Part shown: positions 1 through 9,589 of the stretch, one piece after another
How the letters are laid out: the number at the start of each line of letters is the position of its first letter
Numbering within the stretch: position 1 is the stretch's first letter
Source: Ctena decussata
Taxonomy: Eukaryota > Mollusca > Bivalvia > Lucinida > Lucinidae
Assembly (NCBI GenBank): GCA_963989385.1
Contig: OZ022498.1
Span: forward strand, 103,525,298 to 103,589,297
Direction: 5' to 3'
Length of the DNA stretch: 64,000 nt
Translations under genes and position numbers: made by a program
The notes under the pieces: model-generated
The model's input: only the letters and a program-made list of their open reading frames with translations
What the model was told of the DNA's origin: nothing
Database searches by the model: none

Positions 1-51
1 CCACTTTGTTTGCCTTGATAAGAGAGTCGCTTGGAATCAAAATGTCCATCA
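1..51 (+). CDS. CaV2: CaV2 calcium channel alpha-1, internal exon (3' part)
   Basis: This is the end of an exon whose start lies before the window. Read from base 3 it gives TLFALIRESLGIKMSI, which matches the conserved stretch after the last membrane domain of CaV2 alpha-1 subunits (vertebrate form resembles TLMALIRTALDIKL). The exon ends at base 51 in front of a GTAAGTTT donor and leaves one base of a codon. That base is completed by the two bases opening the exon at 1426, so the phases agree. The protein is the pore-forming subunit of presynaptic, neurotransmitter-release calcium channels in the plasma membrane. The short length limits certainty for this exon alone, but the following six exons confirm the identity. 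Confidence 0.85.
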
Positions 52-177
52 GTAAGTTTCCGTTAGCCCATAAGTGAATGAAAAAATTTATTTGCAAACA
101 GCATCATTCCAGCTTAACCGGCTCTAGGCTTTGAATTCTTAATAAGACATCGTAGACGAAAGAGAGTCGGGTAGCCA

Positions 178-446
178 GGCCGCGTAGCGCAATCGGTAGG
201 GCACCTGAATCATAAGTCAGAGGTCCTGGGTCCGAAACCCGGTCTGGCCACATACTTTCGTTTCTCCTTCCGCTGATTCAAGAAGGGCAGTTGTCAGTTA
301 CTGGCGAAAGTATGTGCACTTAGTACTGGTTAACCGCTTAGGAGGTCTAAGCCTGCCCAAGAATAGTGTGGTTAGGTTAACTGACCGTCCCGACATGACC
401 ATGGTTGTTTACCGAGGACGTTAAGCAATAAATCAATCAATCAATC
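178..446 (+). mobile_element. tRNA-derived SINE with (AATC)n tail
   Basis: Bases 178-250 look like a tRNA: GGCCGCG pairs imperfectly with TCTGGCC, there is a D-arm/box A region (TAGCGCAATCGGTAGGGC), and a T-arm/box B (GGTCCTGGGTCCGAAAC). The anticodon loop would read CAT, but its stem does not pair properly. A non-tRNA body of about 170 bases follows and ends in AATCAATCAATC at 431-446. This is the layout of a pol III SINE. It sits in a CaV2 intron and directly abuts the MITE at 446. Confidence 0.75.
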
Positions 447-615
447 GGACAGCAGGTAAATCCGGACAGTGACATTGTTTGCTTTATATGTCAGTTGTTT
501 GGACTTAAATGTAGTTGGGCAAACAATTAAAATCCTGATGAGACGGCTCATTATGAGCCGTCTCATCAGGATTTCCATTGTTTGCAATGATATGTCCGAA
601 TTTACCCGCTGTCCG
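446..615. mobile_element. Foldback MITE, 170 bp
   Basis: Terminal inverted repeats of 23 bases at 446-468 and 593-615 differ at two positions. They enclose a second inverted repeat (519-585) whose centre is AGACGGCTCAT / ATGAGCCGTCT around one base (541-563). The whole unit can fold into one long hairpin. It has no coding capacity. It begins exactly where the AATC tail of the upstream SINE ends. Confidence 0.8.
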
Positions 616-1160
616 AAGTTGCCCGAGTCTACCCTATATTTGCAGACGTAATTTTTGCCGTCTGTATTTTTGGCGCGCTTTTATTAAGGGTTAAAAAGGC
701 AGTGCCAAACAGGAAGGGCACACGACTTTGAAAAGACGTGGTATCAACCGCTAGGTTGTACAAACATTAGTGTCTTTGCGGTCTCAAGTCTGGAAGAGTA
801 TTTACCATTTAATAATAACTCTGAGATTCTTTTCTTATCTCCAAAAAGCGAGTATACGAGATCAGCATAGTCTTTTCTATTGAGTCGCTAGAACATTAAT
901 TTCATGGACAAATAAGACATTACCGGCCATTGTTATATACCTAATGAGACTTTACTATAGAAAACAGTCGTGTTGTAATCGACAGCATTTTATGTTGGTT
1001 TCCCTCTTTTTTTTTGGATTGTCGCAATGCAACAGAATCGCTGACCCAGGGTTTCAACACTGTTAAAACACGGTTGCACCAGGGTTTAAAACCATTAAAG
1101 CCCGCTTTCGTGTCGTCTGCAGAGCTCTGGAATCAAGATGGCGTCCGTAAGAAGGTATAT

Positions 1161-1326
1161 AACAAACAGGATAAACATTCTTTCCCTGTGTTTTAACATT
1201 TGTCCAAGCCCTCGCGTATTAACAGGTTGCAGCCCTTACCGTTGCACAGTTCGGGCTGCAACCCGTTAATACACTCGGGCTTGGCAAACGTTAAAAGACG
1301 GAAAAGAATGTTTCATCCTCTTGTTA
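1161..1326. repeat. Foldback element (inverted repeat)
   Basis: The outer arms 1161-1185 and about 1300-1326 (AACAAACAGGATAAACATTC and its complement with small indels) surround inner arms at 1204-1235 and 1252-1284. The inner arms carry AGCCC...GTATTAAC...GGTTGCAGCCC. It is probably a degenerate non-autonomous DNA transposon in the intron before exon 1426. Confidence 0.7.
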
Positions 1327-1425
1327 AATAACCCCATATCTCGCACTGAGATGCAGATGAATTACGACATGAGATGATTCGGCTCTAGTGGAAAATTACT
1401 GTTTTCATTTTCTCCTTTCAACCAG

Positions 1426-1530
1426 CTGAAGAGATGGACAGAAAAGATGATGAGATGCAAGACGTTATTTCAAGGTTATGGCCAATTCAGTCCAAGAAAA
1501 TGTTGGAGCTTCTGGTGCCGCCAAAAGATG
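1426..1530 (+). CDS. CaV2: CaV2 calcium channel alpha-1, pre-IQ exon
   Basis: The exon lies between a pyrimidine-rich acceptor (CTCCTTTCAACCAG) and a donor at 1531 (GTATGG). It encodes a threonine completed from the previous exon, then EEMDRKDDEMQDVISRLWP and IQSKKMLELLVPPKD, and ends on the first base of a Glu codon. This matches the CaV2 segment just upstream of the IQ domain (family pattern: ...LWP.Q.KKMLDLLVPP.DEL). Phase is 1 in and 1 out. A foldback MITE begins only 11 bases after the donor. Confidence 0.93.
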
Positions 1531-1541
1531 GTATGGTCATC

Positions 1542-1742
1542 AGATCTCTAGATAAGAGGGGTATTTGATGATTATTAATGGATAATCTTTTTTATTTCTC
1601 ATTGAAACCATATGTTGTGACCCCTCATCTGAACCGTCTCATTGAGACGGTTCAGATGAGAGGTCACAACATATGTTTTTATGCAGAATTGACAAAAATT
1701 ATCCCTTATTATCACTAAATACTCCCTCTTATCTAGAGCTCT
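1542..1742. mobile_element. Foldback MITE, copy 1 of the GATAAGA..TCTTATC family
   Basis: The ends are AGATCTCTAGATAAGAGGG (1542-1560) and its complement at 1724-1742 with one mismatch. The centre is a near-perfect palindrome: CATATGTTGTGACC / GGTCACAACATATG around CTGAACCGTCTCA / TGAGACGGTTCAG (1610-1675). A sister copy with the same end and core layout lies at 8511-8712. It has no ORF and is intronic. Confidence 0.8.
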
Positions 1743-1889
1743 GTATGGTTCTGTTCTTTGTCTGCCATTCGAGTTATGCCACTCGCGCATGCGTCTCATG
1801 CCTTAGCGTTTATAACATACACTTCGAAAGCTCTGCACTGCAGGCTGTGTGCTCTCTTTAATTGTAAGAAGGGGTAGTGGTCTGGCGAT

Positions 1890-2108
1890 TGTGCTTGTTA
1901 TAACTTCCGGTGCTGAGGCGTCCTACCGATTTGGATAAAAGTAGGGCAAGGGCCTATTGTGCTTGCAGTAGGTGCGGATGGGGGTTGCTTGGATATTTAT
2001 TTTTCTCGTCTATCAATTCTTTTTTCTTTCTCTCCTCTCTCTTGGAGACAGCCCGATATAGACTGAAATGCTGTCTCAAAGGGCTGTTAAACCCAAAACA
2101 ACCAACCA
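1890..2108 (+). repeat. Dispersed SINE-like repeat, copy 1
   Basis: This segment shares a body and 3' end with 45038-45213. Both contain AAAAGTAG..., GTAGGTGCGGAT, CTCTCT..GGAGA, then TATAGACTGAAAT.CTGTCTC and AAAGGGCT.TTAA.CCCAAA. Both end in AACCAACC-type repeats. A short repetitive tail and two unlinked copies suggest a SINE, but I cannot define a tRNA head. Confidence 0.55.
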
Positions 2109-2589
2109 GCAAAATAATTATAAGTGAAATTGGTAAAATTATTTCTAAACATTTAAAATCATTTAGTTGGTGTTTTCGTACAAAATACAAACATAAAAGA
2201 CTGTTATTCTTGTAGTAATTCTTTTAAAAATTGTAGAAAATGATGGAATTCTCAGTCCAGTTTTACATTTTAATAAAAAAGTAAACAAGAACTGCAGATT
2301 GGAAAATAAATGGCATTTGAAAATCTTATGAGAATCGGTTCCCAAAAGGGAAGCGTAAGAAAGATTTTTGTTCTCTCTTCCTCTCCCTCTTTCTCTCTCA
2401 GTGAGATACAAGCTTGCTTTAACACCAACATAAAACATATTAAGTGCTTTGGTTTCGATTGCTTCATGTGCATTATCAAATAAAAGCAAATAAAAAAGAG
2501 TTTGATGCAATGTTTTATTTAAATTTTATTAAGATAATACATGTTTTTGACTATTCTAGCCCTTACAAACTTATGTTATTTCTTTTCAG

Positions 2590-2699
2590 AACTGAACGAA
2601 GGGAAAATGACAGTGGGCAAAATTTATGTCGGTCTCTTGATTGCTGAAAACTGGAAGGCGTACAAAGCCAGCCAAACCAGCAGCTTTGGTCTGAAAATA
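2590..2699 (+). CDS. CaV2: CaV2 calcium channel alpha-1, IQ-domain exon
   Basis: The exon follows TTTCTTTTCAG and ends before a GTGAGTAAC donor at 2700. It completes the Glu of the previous exon and encodes LNEGKMTVGKIYVGLLIAEN followed by WKAYKASQTSSFGLKI, 36 codons ending in phase 0. The VGKIY..LLI..NW segment is the CaV2 IQ-type helix that binds calmodulin and mediates Ca-dependent regulation (family knowledge); vertebrate CaV2 has VGKIYAAMMI at this place. The next coding exon found is 21 kb away. Small alternative exons between them cannot be excluded. Confidence 0.95.
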
Positions 2700-2717
2700 G
2701 TGAGTAACACTAAAATT

Positions 2718-2955
2718 TGAACTGCAACACGAGAAAACCAACAAAGTGGTGGTGCGCCCAGCGCAGACTCAGATCAGCCTGGGCATCCGCCCAGTCTGAT
2801 CAGAGTCTTTGCTGTCCGCATGGAGGTAGCTAAGACACTAAGCTACCCTTTAAGCGCCCTGCGAAGACTCTCTTCAGACTGGGCGGATACCCAGGCTGAT
2901 TGGAGTCTGCGCTGGGCGCACCACCACTTTGTTGGTTTTCTCGTGTCGCGGCACA
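2718..2955. mobile_element. GAGCCGCGAC foldback MITE, copy A
   Basis: This is the first of ten full copies of one family in the window. Nearly the whole 238 bp folds on itself, with arms TGA.C.GC.ACACGAGAAAA...CAACAAAGTGG...GCGCCCAGCG and the complement. The centre is GGTAGCT..GACACT..AGCTACC. It starts 18 bases after the donor of the IQ-domain exon. Confidence 0.85.
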
Positions 2956-3330
2956 AATAAAGTTGTTTAAGGTGAATGGCTACGTCTTCACTGGAAGCAA
3001 CGATGAGAGTTCCATTTCAGGTCGGTCCTTTTTCATTAGGAATCTACTTTTAACGGAAAAAATTGCTCCTGTGAAAATGACAGAGTTGCATCCTCTGTAA
3101 ATGTACCATTCACTTTAGTTACGCAGTGATGCTCTTTTCACGAAATTCCTGGTTTATGATGAGGTAAGGTTTCAACCGAGATTTCACTGTAAGTTTAAGA
3201 TTAGGTTACATTACATTCTGTTTAACATATTTTATTGTCCTCTTATTTACCACTGTGAAATTAAAAGTTATTGTATTTAGCCAATATCTGGTGCAAAAAA
3301 GTAATAATTGTAAAGAACGGTTCATATATG

Positions 3331-3524
3331 TGAGCCGCGACACAACAAAACAAACAAAGTTGCATATCTGCAAAACGAAGACTCAGATCAGCCTGGGCAT
3401 CTGCTCAGTCTGATCAGACTCTTTGCTGTGCTTAAGCCCAGGCTGATTTTAATATGCGCATAGTCTTATTTGAGCTTTCGCTGGGCGCACAAGCCATTTT
3501 GTTGGTTTTGTCTTGTCGCGGCTC
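3331..3524. mobile_element. GAGCCGCGAC foldback MITE, copy B (internally rearranged)
   Basis: Both ends are intact (TGAGCCGCGACACAAC on the left, TTGTCGCGGCTC on the right), but the central GGTAGCT hairpin and part of the right arm are missing or scrambled. This makes it about 45 bp shorter than copy A. Confidence 0.75.
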
Positions 3525-5031
3525 GTGTAGATACCGCCACTTGTTGCAACCACAAATATGACTATTGTTGTTTACTCTCATATATCAAAGTGCTGAATTG
3601 ATTGTCTTGTTTAGAGTCTGATAAGCAGATATCTTTCCTCCAGACCCTTTGCATTCTAATTTTAAATGTTTCATTTGCCTTCATGAGACATATAATAAAT
3701 TACTCTTCTCCGCATAATTTCAGGAGGAAAAAGAAGAGGTAAAAAAAGAAAAGAAAAAAACACGTCATTGTCGTGGCCATTTTCTTTCTGTTTCATTAAC
3801 TAGTTGTCTTTCTTAGTGTCCTGTGAGCTTCTTCCCTTATTGTAGTTAGTTTTAGTCTATTCTTAGTTCATTAGTTTTACTAGCTAGGATATAAACCGCA
3901 TGAACACACATATTTGTTGGTAAACCTTTAACCTGCTTGATGCTAGTACACAGATTCTAGAGGTGAACTTCCTGATCGGGATCTGCACTGTTTGTCATTT
4001 TATTGCTTTGTCGTGTTGAAAATCGGCAGGTTAAAGATAATTGTTGTTTATGCGTCTAGCAATAGTAGGGACTGTGTAAGCGGGTGGAATTAAATGGTAC
4101 CAAAGGACAGATATATTCTATAGTATCCTATGGATACATTTACTCCTGCATACAAGTTTATTTTAAAAGTATTTTACCGTAATCATACATGTCATGCAAT
4201 TCAGTGTCTTAATAACCCTGTATGAAAAAGACACTTTTCACTTGCATACCTACTGGCCTTTCCACTGAAAGTGTGAGCTTGTTTTATGTTATTAAGGTAT
4301 TGTTTAAAATTTATTTGATAATTCCTGTTTGGTTTATTTAATGTGCGCATTTGTAAACATTCCCCACTTCCACCCCCTGCTTTGTTCATTTTATTCTTTT
4401 TGTTTGAGCCCAGCGGCTGGCCCAAGTTATTCTAGTGAGACAAAGCTCGGCAATCGTTGCAATTCCTACGCTGTTTCTGGTCTCGCCTGATAAACTTGTT
4501 ATCAAAAGACACTAACATGGTATTCTCAGTGTTCAAACTGATACATACTCTAGAGTCCAGTTGACTCGGTCCTTGCACATTTCCCTGTCAGTCAGTACTG
4601 CTCTTTGAGGCCCTGTGACTGGAGTGCATGCATGGACAAAGGAGTACATTAGCAGGGTCTCGGAAACATATTTTTTTGCCCCTTTTATACATTTTCAGGA
4701 GTAGACTACTGAAACGGTAACCCTTGTACCCATTGTTTTAGTTGTACTCATTGTCAGTCTTTTTTGGACTTAATACCTTCTGGCAATTTGTTCATTTTGT
4801 TCTCATCCCCAGTCTTCGAATTAGCACCTTCCTTGGCGGACGATGTTTAAAAGACATTTATTCTCTACTATATAAAACACACTCTGTGTTGACAGCTAAT
4901 TAACGGTCCAATAAACAAGACTATTTGTCTTTGAATTCAAAGATTGAGGATGAGAGTACAAATTAACAGTAATGTTCTTCGTATTCCAAAACACTTTTAG
5001 AGCTTCAGATAGAGAGATATTTCCCTATTCA
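3525..5031. other. CaV2 intron sequence, no recognisable feature
   Basis: The stretch is AT-rich. I see no splice-flanked conserved exon, no credible ORF and no clear repeat boundary in it. Confidence 0.5.
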
Positions 5032-5372
5032 TCATATGACGTCGCATCTGAGAGTGTAATAAAGCCATGCATTAAAAACGATAATCCACTAGTGGATTAA
5101 ATATGCAAATTACGTCGTAGCGTTATGCGTTGACGTCCATAAAACGTCGCTTTTTCTAATGGGGAAATCATGACGTTTTAATGCATAATTTGCTAATAAA
5201 ATGCGATTTTAGTGTCATATGATAAATAGAATCTTGCATTCGTGCTCCTGTATTATTGAATTTATTAAACTCGTTGGGAAAAGTGATAAGATGCTCGGCA
5301 TAGCCTCGCATCTTATCTTTTTCCCCAACTCGTTTAATAAATTCAATAATACATGAGCACTCATGTAAGATC
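5032..5372 (+). mobile_element. 341-bp palindromic repeat, copy 1
   Basis: The unit runs from TCATATGACGTCGCATCTGA to ATGTAAGATC. Its 3' third is a large hairpin whose arms contain ATTATTGAATTTATTAAAC and GATAAGATGC. It also holds TCCACTAGTGGA and GACGTCCATAAAACG. Copies of almost the same length are at 7295-7635 (same strand) and 25296-25638 (opposite strand). No coding sequence is present; probably a non-autonomous DNA element. Confidence 0.75.
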
Positions 5373-5532
5373 ATCTGTTTCTCCATCAAAATTTTACAGT
5401 AAACCAGTATTTCATTAGTATTTTCTTGCAGATGCAAGTCTTACAACGTGCAGTCACGCATTTGTACGGAGAATAAAGATTGTTATTGCTGTCATGAAAG
5501 ACTCTAGTCAGATATAATTGATGTCTTTAAAC

Positions 5533-5766
5533 TAGCTGCGACACGACATAACCAACAAACTGGATGTGCGCCCAGCGAACACCTGGGCATTCACCCAGCA
5601 TGATCAGTATTCGCTGTCGGCTTGGGGGTAGCTTATACACTCAGCTACCCTATAAACGCACAGCAAAAACTTTGATTAGACTTGGCGGATGCAAAGGCTG
5701 ACCTGAGACTTCTCTGTGCGCACATGCCACTTTGATGGTTTTGATGGTTTTGTCGTGTCGTGGCTC
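5533..5766. mobile_element. GAGCCGCGAC foldback MITE, copy C
   Basis: The ends are TAGCTGCGACACGACATAAC and GTTTTGTCGTGTCGTGGCTCA. The central GGTAGCTTATACACTCAGCTACC is kept. There is a small tandem duplication of TTTGATGG near the right end. Confidence 0.8.
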
Positions 5767-7294
5767 AAATATCCATGACATTTTTCATCTGAAGCTGATA
5801 GAGTTTATCTGTATCGTTGTTTTCATTTCCCTAGTGTGCATGTGTTTCGAAACTTTCCATTATTTATCTTATAAAAAGATAAAGATTATTGATGAATTTA
5901 CTCTAACTTCTTCGAGCAGCTTCTGAGTTAAACTTGTAATAACAGACTTGATGGTAGCAGAATACATTTTTCTATGTACATACCCTGCTTACCAATAACT
6001 AAACCAAAAATGGACAGTTGATGCATCTATGATACATGTACTAGAACAAATGTCATCGAGGGGACATAAGCGAAATTATTTAAAATATTGTTACTAATAT
6101 ACTAAATGTAATCTTACGTACGAATAGGTCCCATGTGACAATTTTATTGTGCACTGTATTACGCATTTATAGGATACGTTGGATGGGACATTATTCATAT
6201 TTTGAATAGAGTGATATTTTATTACACTCATGTAGATCTTAGACTGCATATATGTCCGGCAAAGTATTAAAATGAATGGACATTTGAAGCTATAGGTAAA
6301 TAGAATGGACATTTTAAACTGTTAGTAATTGTAGAAACTTCAAGACCTGCCAATATATGGATAGCTTGCTGTTCCATGTTTAGCATTGTCATATATATAG
6401 GCATTGCTTATATGGCGTTTTCATTTGCGCAGATTATATTATCAGTAGCGCAGAGATACAGTCCGTACAGATAACCGATATAAAATATGTAGCAGTTGGC
6501 AACACATTAGTCAGTAGATTAAAATCAAGAGAAACATTCACGAAATTCTTTCTCTGACGACGCGAAAACAAAACTGTAGAAAACTTGTTTGGACTTTATC
6601 TGTGCAAGTACCGTTTTGAGATTAGAAAATTAATTAGTTTTTTTTTTATGTTTTCCTTAATTCTAACTTGTGAACATATAAGTCTTTGCAGGTTACAAGT
6701 TTACAGGTTATTCATTAAGTTGTAAAGTGAAACTCATTCTCATTTACACCTTATTAATACTTAAATCGACGCTTTAAAAAACTTAATTTTGTTGATAGCC
6801 TCTTTGAAATCAGCGCAAATGAATAACGTTTGCTATATGATATAAGCACCTCCATCCCTTCGACCTAATTATAATAGTACTGTCTTAGTCTCACTGCGTC
6901 TTACATGGCAAAATCGGGGTTGCTTTAGTGAACAGGCGGGAAGACAAGATTCTAGTTTCATGTATTAAACAATCTTTTATACAGTGTCTGCTAATACTGA
7001 TCTAGAAACTGGCCGTATAAATGGGTCTATGAGGAATATACTCTAAGCAAACGCAGCTTGGGTATACTTAAAGCGGATGCAAGATGATTCGTATCCTGAA
7101 AGTCTTATGCCCACGTTAGTTTTCTTAAAAATGCTTATTTTTTGCTTTTCAAAAGTTTAGGTAGAAATTTATGTTTTAACAATACAATAAACACCACTGT
7201 GATAGTTTCTAAAATTAGATTTTAGATTATACAGGCAACGCCACAAATACAAGAACAGGCCGAGACCCCATAACAGGTGCTTTATAGTGGTTTA
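5767..7294. other. CaV2 intron sequence, no recognisable feature
   Basis: AT-rich intronic DNA with short runs only, such as a T run near 6640. No exon-like open frame with good splice sites was found. Confidence 0.5.
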
Positions 7295-7635
7295 TCATAT
7301 GACGTCGCATCTGAAAGTGTAATAAAGCCATGCATTAAATGCGATAATCCACTAGTGGATTAAATATGCAAATTACGTCGTAACGTTATACGTTGACGTC
7401 CATAAAACGCCGCGTTTTCTAATGGCGAATTTGTGACGTTTTAGTGCAAATTCTGCTGATAAAATGCGATTTTAGTGTCATATGATAAATAGAATCTTGC
7501 ATTCGTGCTCATGTATTATTGAATTTATTAAACTCTTTGGGGAAAAACGATAAGATGCTCGGCAAAGCCTCGCATCTTATCTTCTCCCCAACTCGTTTAA
7601 TAAATTCAATAATACATGAGCACTCATGTAAGATC
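7295..7635 (+). mobile_element. 341-bp palindromic repeat, copy 2
   Basis: It is the same unit as 5032-5372, same orientation and same length, starting TCATATGACGTCGCATCTGA and ending CATGTAAGATC, with the internal GATAAGATGC hairpin. It differs by scattered substitutions only. Confidence 0.75.
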
Positions 7636-8317
7636 CTCTATATCCTTGAAAATTTGGTCACTTTGCTGCATCATAGAAATATTGTGGCATTGCCGTCATT
7701 TTTAATGTTTTTGCGAAGCGTTAGAGGAATTTTTCACATGTTTTGACTCAGTCGTTCCAAAACTGGTTCTTCGGAAAGCGAACGACCATGGCCATTGTGT
7801 CATTCGTTTCAAAACTTTGCAACTGTTCCGTTTCGGAAAATCAAACTGTCGTGAATACGCCACGTTTGGAATATCGCCGTGCCAGACATAAGTGAGACTA
7901 AGATAGTAATATTGCGACAATTACCCTTAACCACGCATTCTTGTATATTCTCCAGCCTCCCGAATCCGAAGAGGTAATCAGTTTTTTTTTCGTTTACTTG
8001 TTTGATCCGTTGTTTGATTAGCATTTCTTTGCATGAGTTTTGTCTTTCACAGTTATTTCTAAATTTGTGTAAAGTTCGATAAATCGAGTCACCCGAAGTT
8101 TATGCATAAAATCAGAACAGAAAAAGCGAAACTGGTTACTTTCTTGATATTTGCTGATGTTGTTGTGTGTAACATAGTTTATAAGCATGAAACAATCTTA
8201 TTTCCCACCGATGTTACTGCAGAAAAACAAACAATGTATTTTTCCTTTCAAATGCTGATCAAGAATACAAAACATACTGATAAAGGTTCCAAAACAGTAT
8301 ATATTTTCCATTAAAGA

Positions 8318-8505
8318 CACAGGAGCCACGGTGGGTCAGTCGATTAAGCGCTGGCTGAAAACGGATTTTACTGTAATCGGGGTTCCATTGCACACTGCCT
8401 TTCATTGATGTGGCACTAGGCTACTGGAATACTGTTGAAAGGGCGACAATCCAAAGTCATCCATCCACCAATCCTTTGAAGAAACCAATATCATTTGCCA
8501 ACATT
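8318..8505 (+). repeat. SINE-like fragment with tRNA-like head
   Basis: It has a GGGTCAGTCGATTAAGCGCTGG box-A-like start, then CGGGGTTCCATTGCACAC and CTTTCATT, a block also found at 15990-16105 and 57343-57480, followed by a CCATCCA-rich part. These shared blocks suggest three decayed copies of one SINE. The MITE at 8511 follows immediately. Confidence 0.5.
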
Positions 8506-8510
8506 CTCAG

Positions 8511-8712
8511 AGTTCCAGATAAGAAGAGGCAACAGGGATTATTCAACAATAGTTTTTCTTATTTCTCAATGAAAACATACGTTGTGACCCATCATTAGAA
8601 CCGTCTCGGCGAGACGGTGTAATGAGAGGTCACAACATATGTCCCTATGGAACAAATAAGGAAAATTATCCCAAATTATCCCCCCTGTAACTCCTTCTTA
8701 TCTGGTGCACTT
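8511..8712. mobile_element. Foldback MITE, copy 2 of the GATAAGA..TCTTATC family
   Basis: The left end AGTTCCAGATAAGAAG and right end CTTCTTATCTGG...ACT match in inverted orientation. The centre ACGTTGTGACCCATCATTAGA / ...AGAGGTCACAACATATG resembles copy 1 at 1542-1742. It is intronic and non-coding. Confidence 0.75.
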
Positions 8713-8820
8713 CTATTTCCCTTTGAAGATACAATTAGAGGCCAGTGGATGTCATAACCGAGAAAGATATGCATGTAAATCCTGGTTATGAACAGACTTA
8801 ATCAAACTTAGTCTGCTATT

Positions 8821-9058
8821 TGGGCGCGACATGACAAAACCAACAAAGTGCCATGTGCACCCAACGAAGACTTAGATCAACCAGCGCGGTCGCCCAATGT
8901 AGTTACAGTCTTTGCTGTTGGAATTGCGGTAGCTTACACCCTTAGCTACCCTTAAAGTGCACAGCGAAGACTCTGATTAGACTGGACGGATGCCCAGGCT
9001 GATCCGAGTCTTCAGTGAGCGCACATGCCACTTTGTTGGTTTTGTCTTGTCGCGACTC
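8821..9058. mobile_element. GAGCCGCGAC foldback MITE, copy D
   Basis: 238 bp, from TGGGCGCGACATGACAAAAC to TTTTGTCTTGTCGCGACTC. It keeps the central GGTAGCTTACACCCTTAGCTACC. Confidence 0.8.
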
Positions 9059-9483
9059 CTTTTCACATCGTTGGTGTATACTTTACCTCCATGGAGATTT
9101 TTAGACATTATTCCTTTTCGTAGAAAAAACAATTATCACCATTTGTTTATTTTGTCTTACTTGAATATATTTCTACACAAATGACATGTCTTTTTATATT
9201 GGTAGTTTTAAAAAGCATATCACTTTTAATTGTATTTTCGAAGGAATCTGTCACTCACCTCTGTTTTACTTATATATTTTCTGTAAAAAGCGGCACTTTT
9301 AAGCTTTTTCATTCACCGTTAATGAAATGATTGTAACATTTTTGTAAATCCTCTTTTAAACTTGGCTTACAACTTTCAATATACCCTGCACACAAATTAT
9401 GTCGAAGGATATGTAGTTTTCATCTTTCCATCCTCACTCGTCTGTCCTGTTAGCATTTTCAAACGTTAACTTGTTACCTTAAA

Positions 9484-9554
9484 TCTTACTTTATTAGCGG
9501 TGGCTCTTGCCGAGGGCGGTGAGGTATGCGCAAATCCCTACTCACTTGCTCTAG
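9484..9554 (+). mobile_element. 3'-end fragment of Helitron-like family 2
   Basis: GGCGGTG...ATCCCTACTCACTTGCTCTAG|T matches the 3' end of the element ending at 22038 (GGCGGTGGC...CCTGCTCACTTGCTCTAG|T). The short hairpin is eroded here. Only the terminus is recognisable. Confidence 0.5.
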
Positions 9555-9589
9555 TTCCCTTGTGCTGCACTATAAAGAAGCTCTGTTTT

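Noticed and set aside
178..250. tRNA-Met-like gene with CAT anticodon
   Set aside because: The anticodon stem does not pair with a seven-base loop, the acceptor has a mismatch, and the sequence continues into a SINE body and AATC tail.
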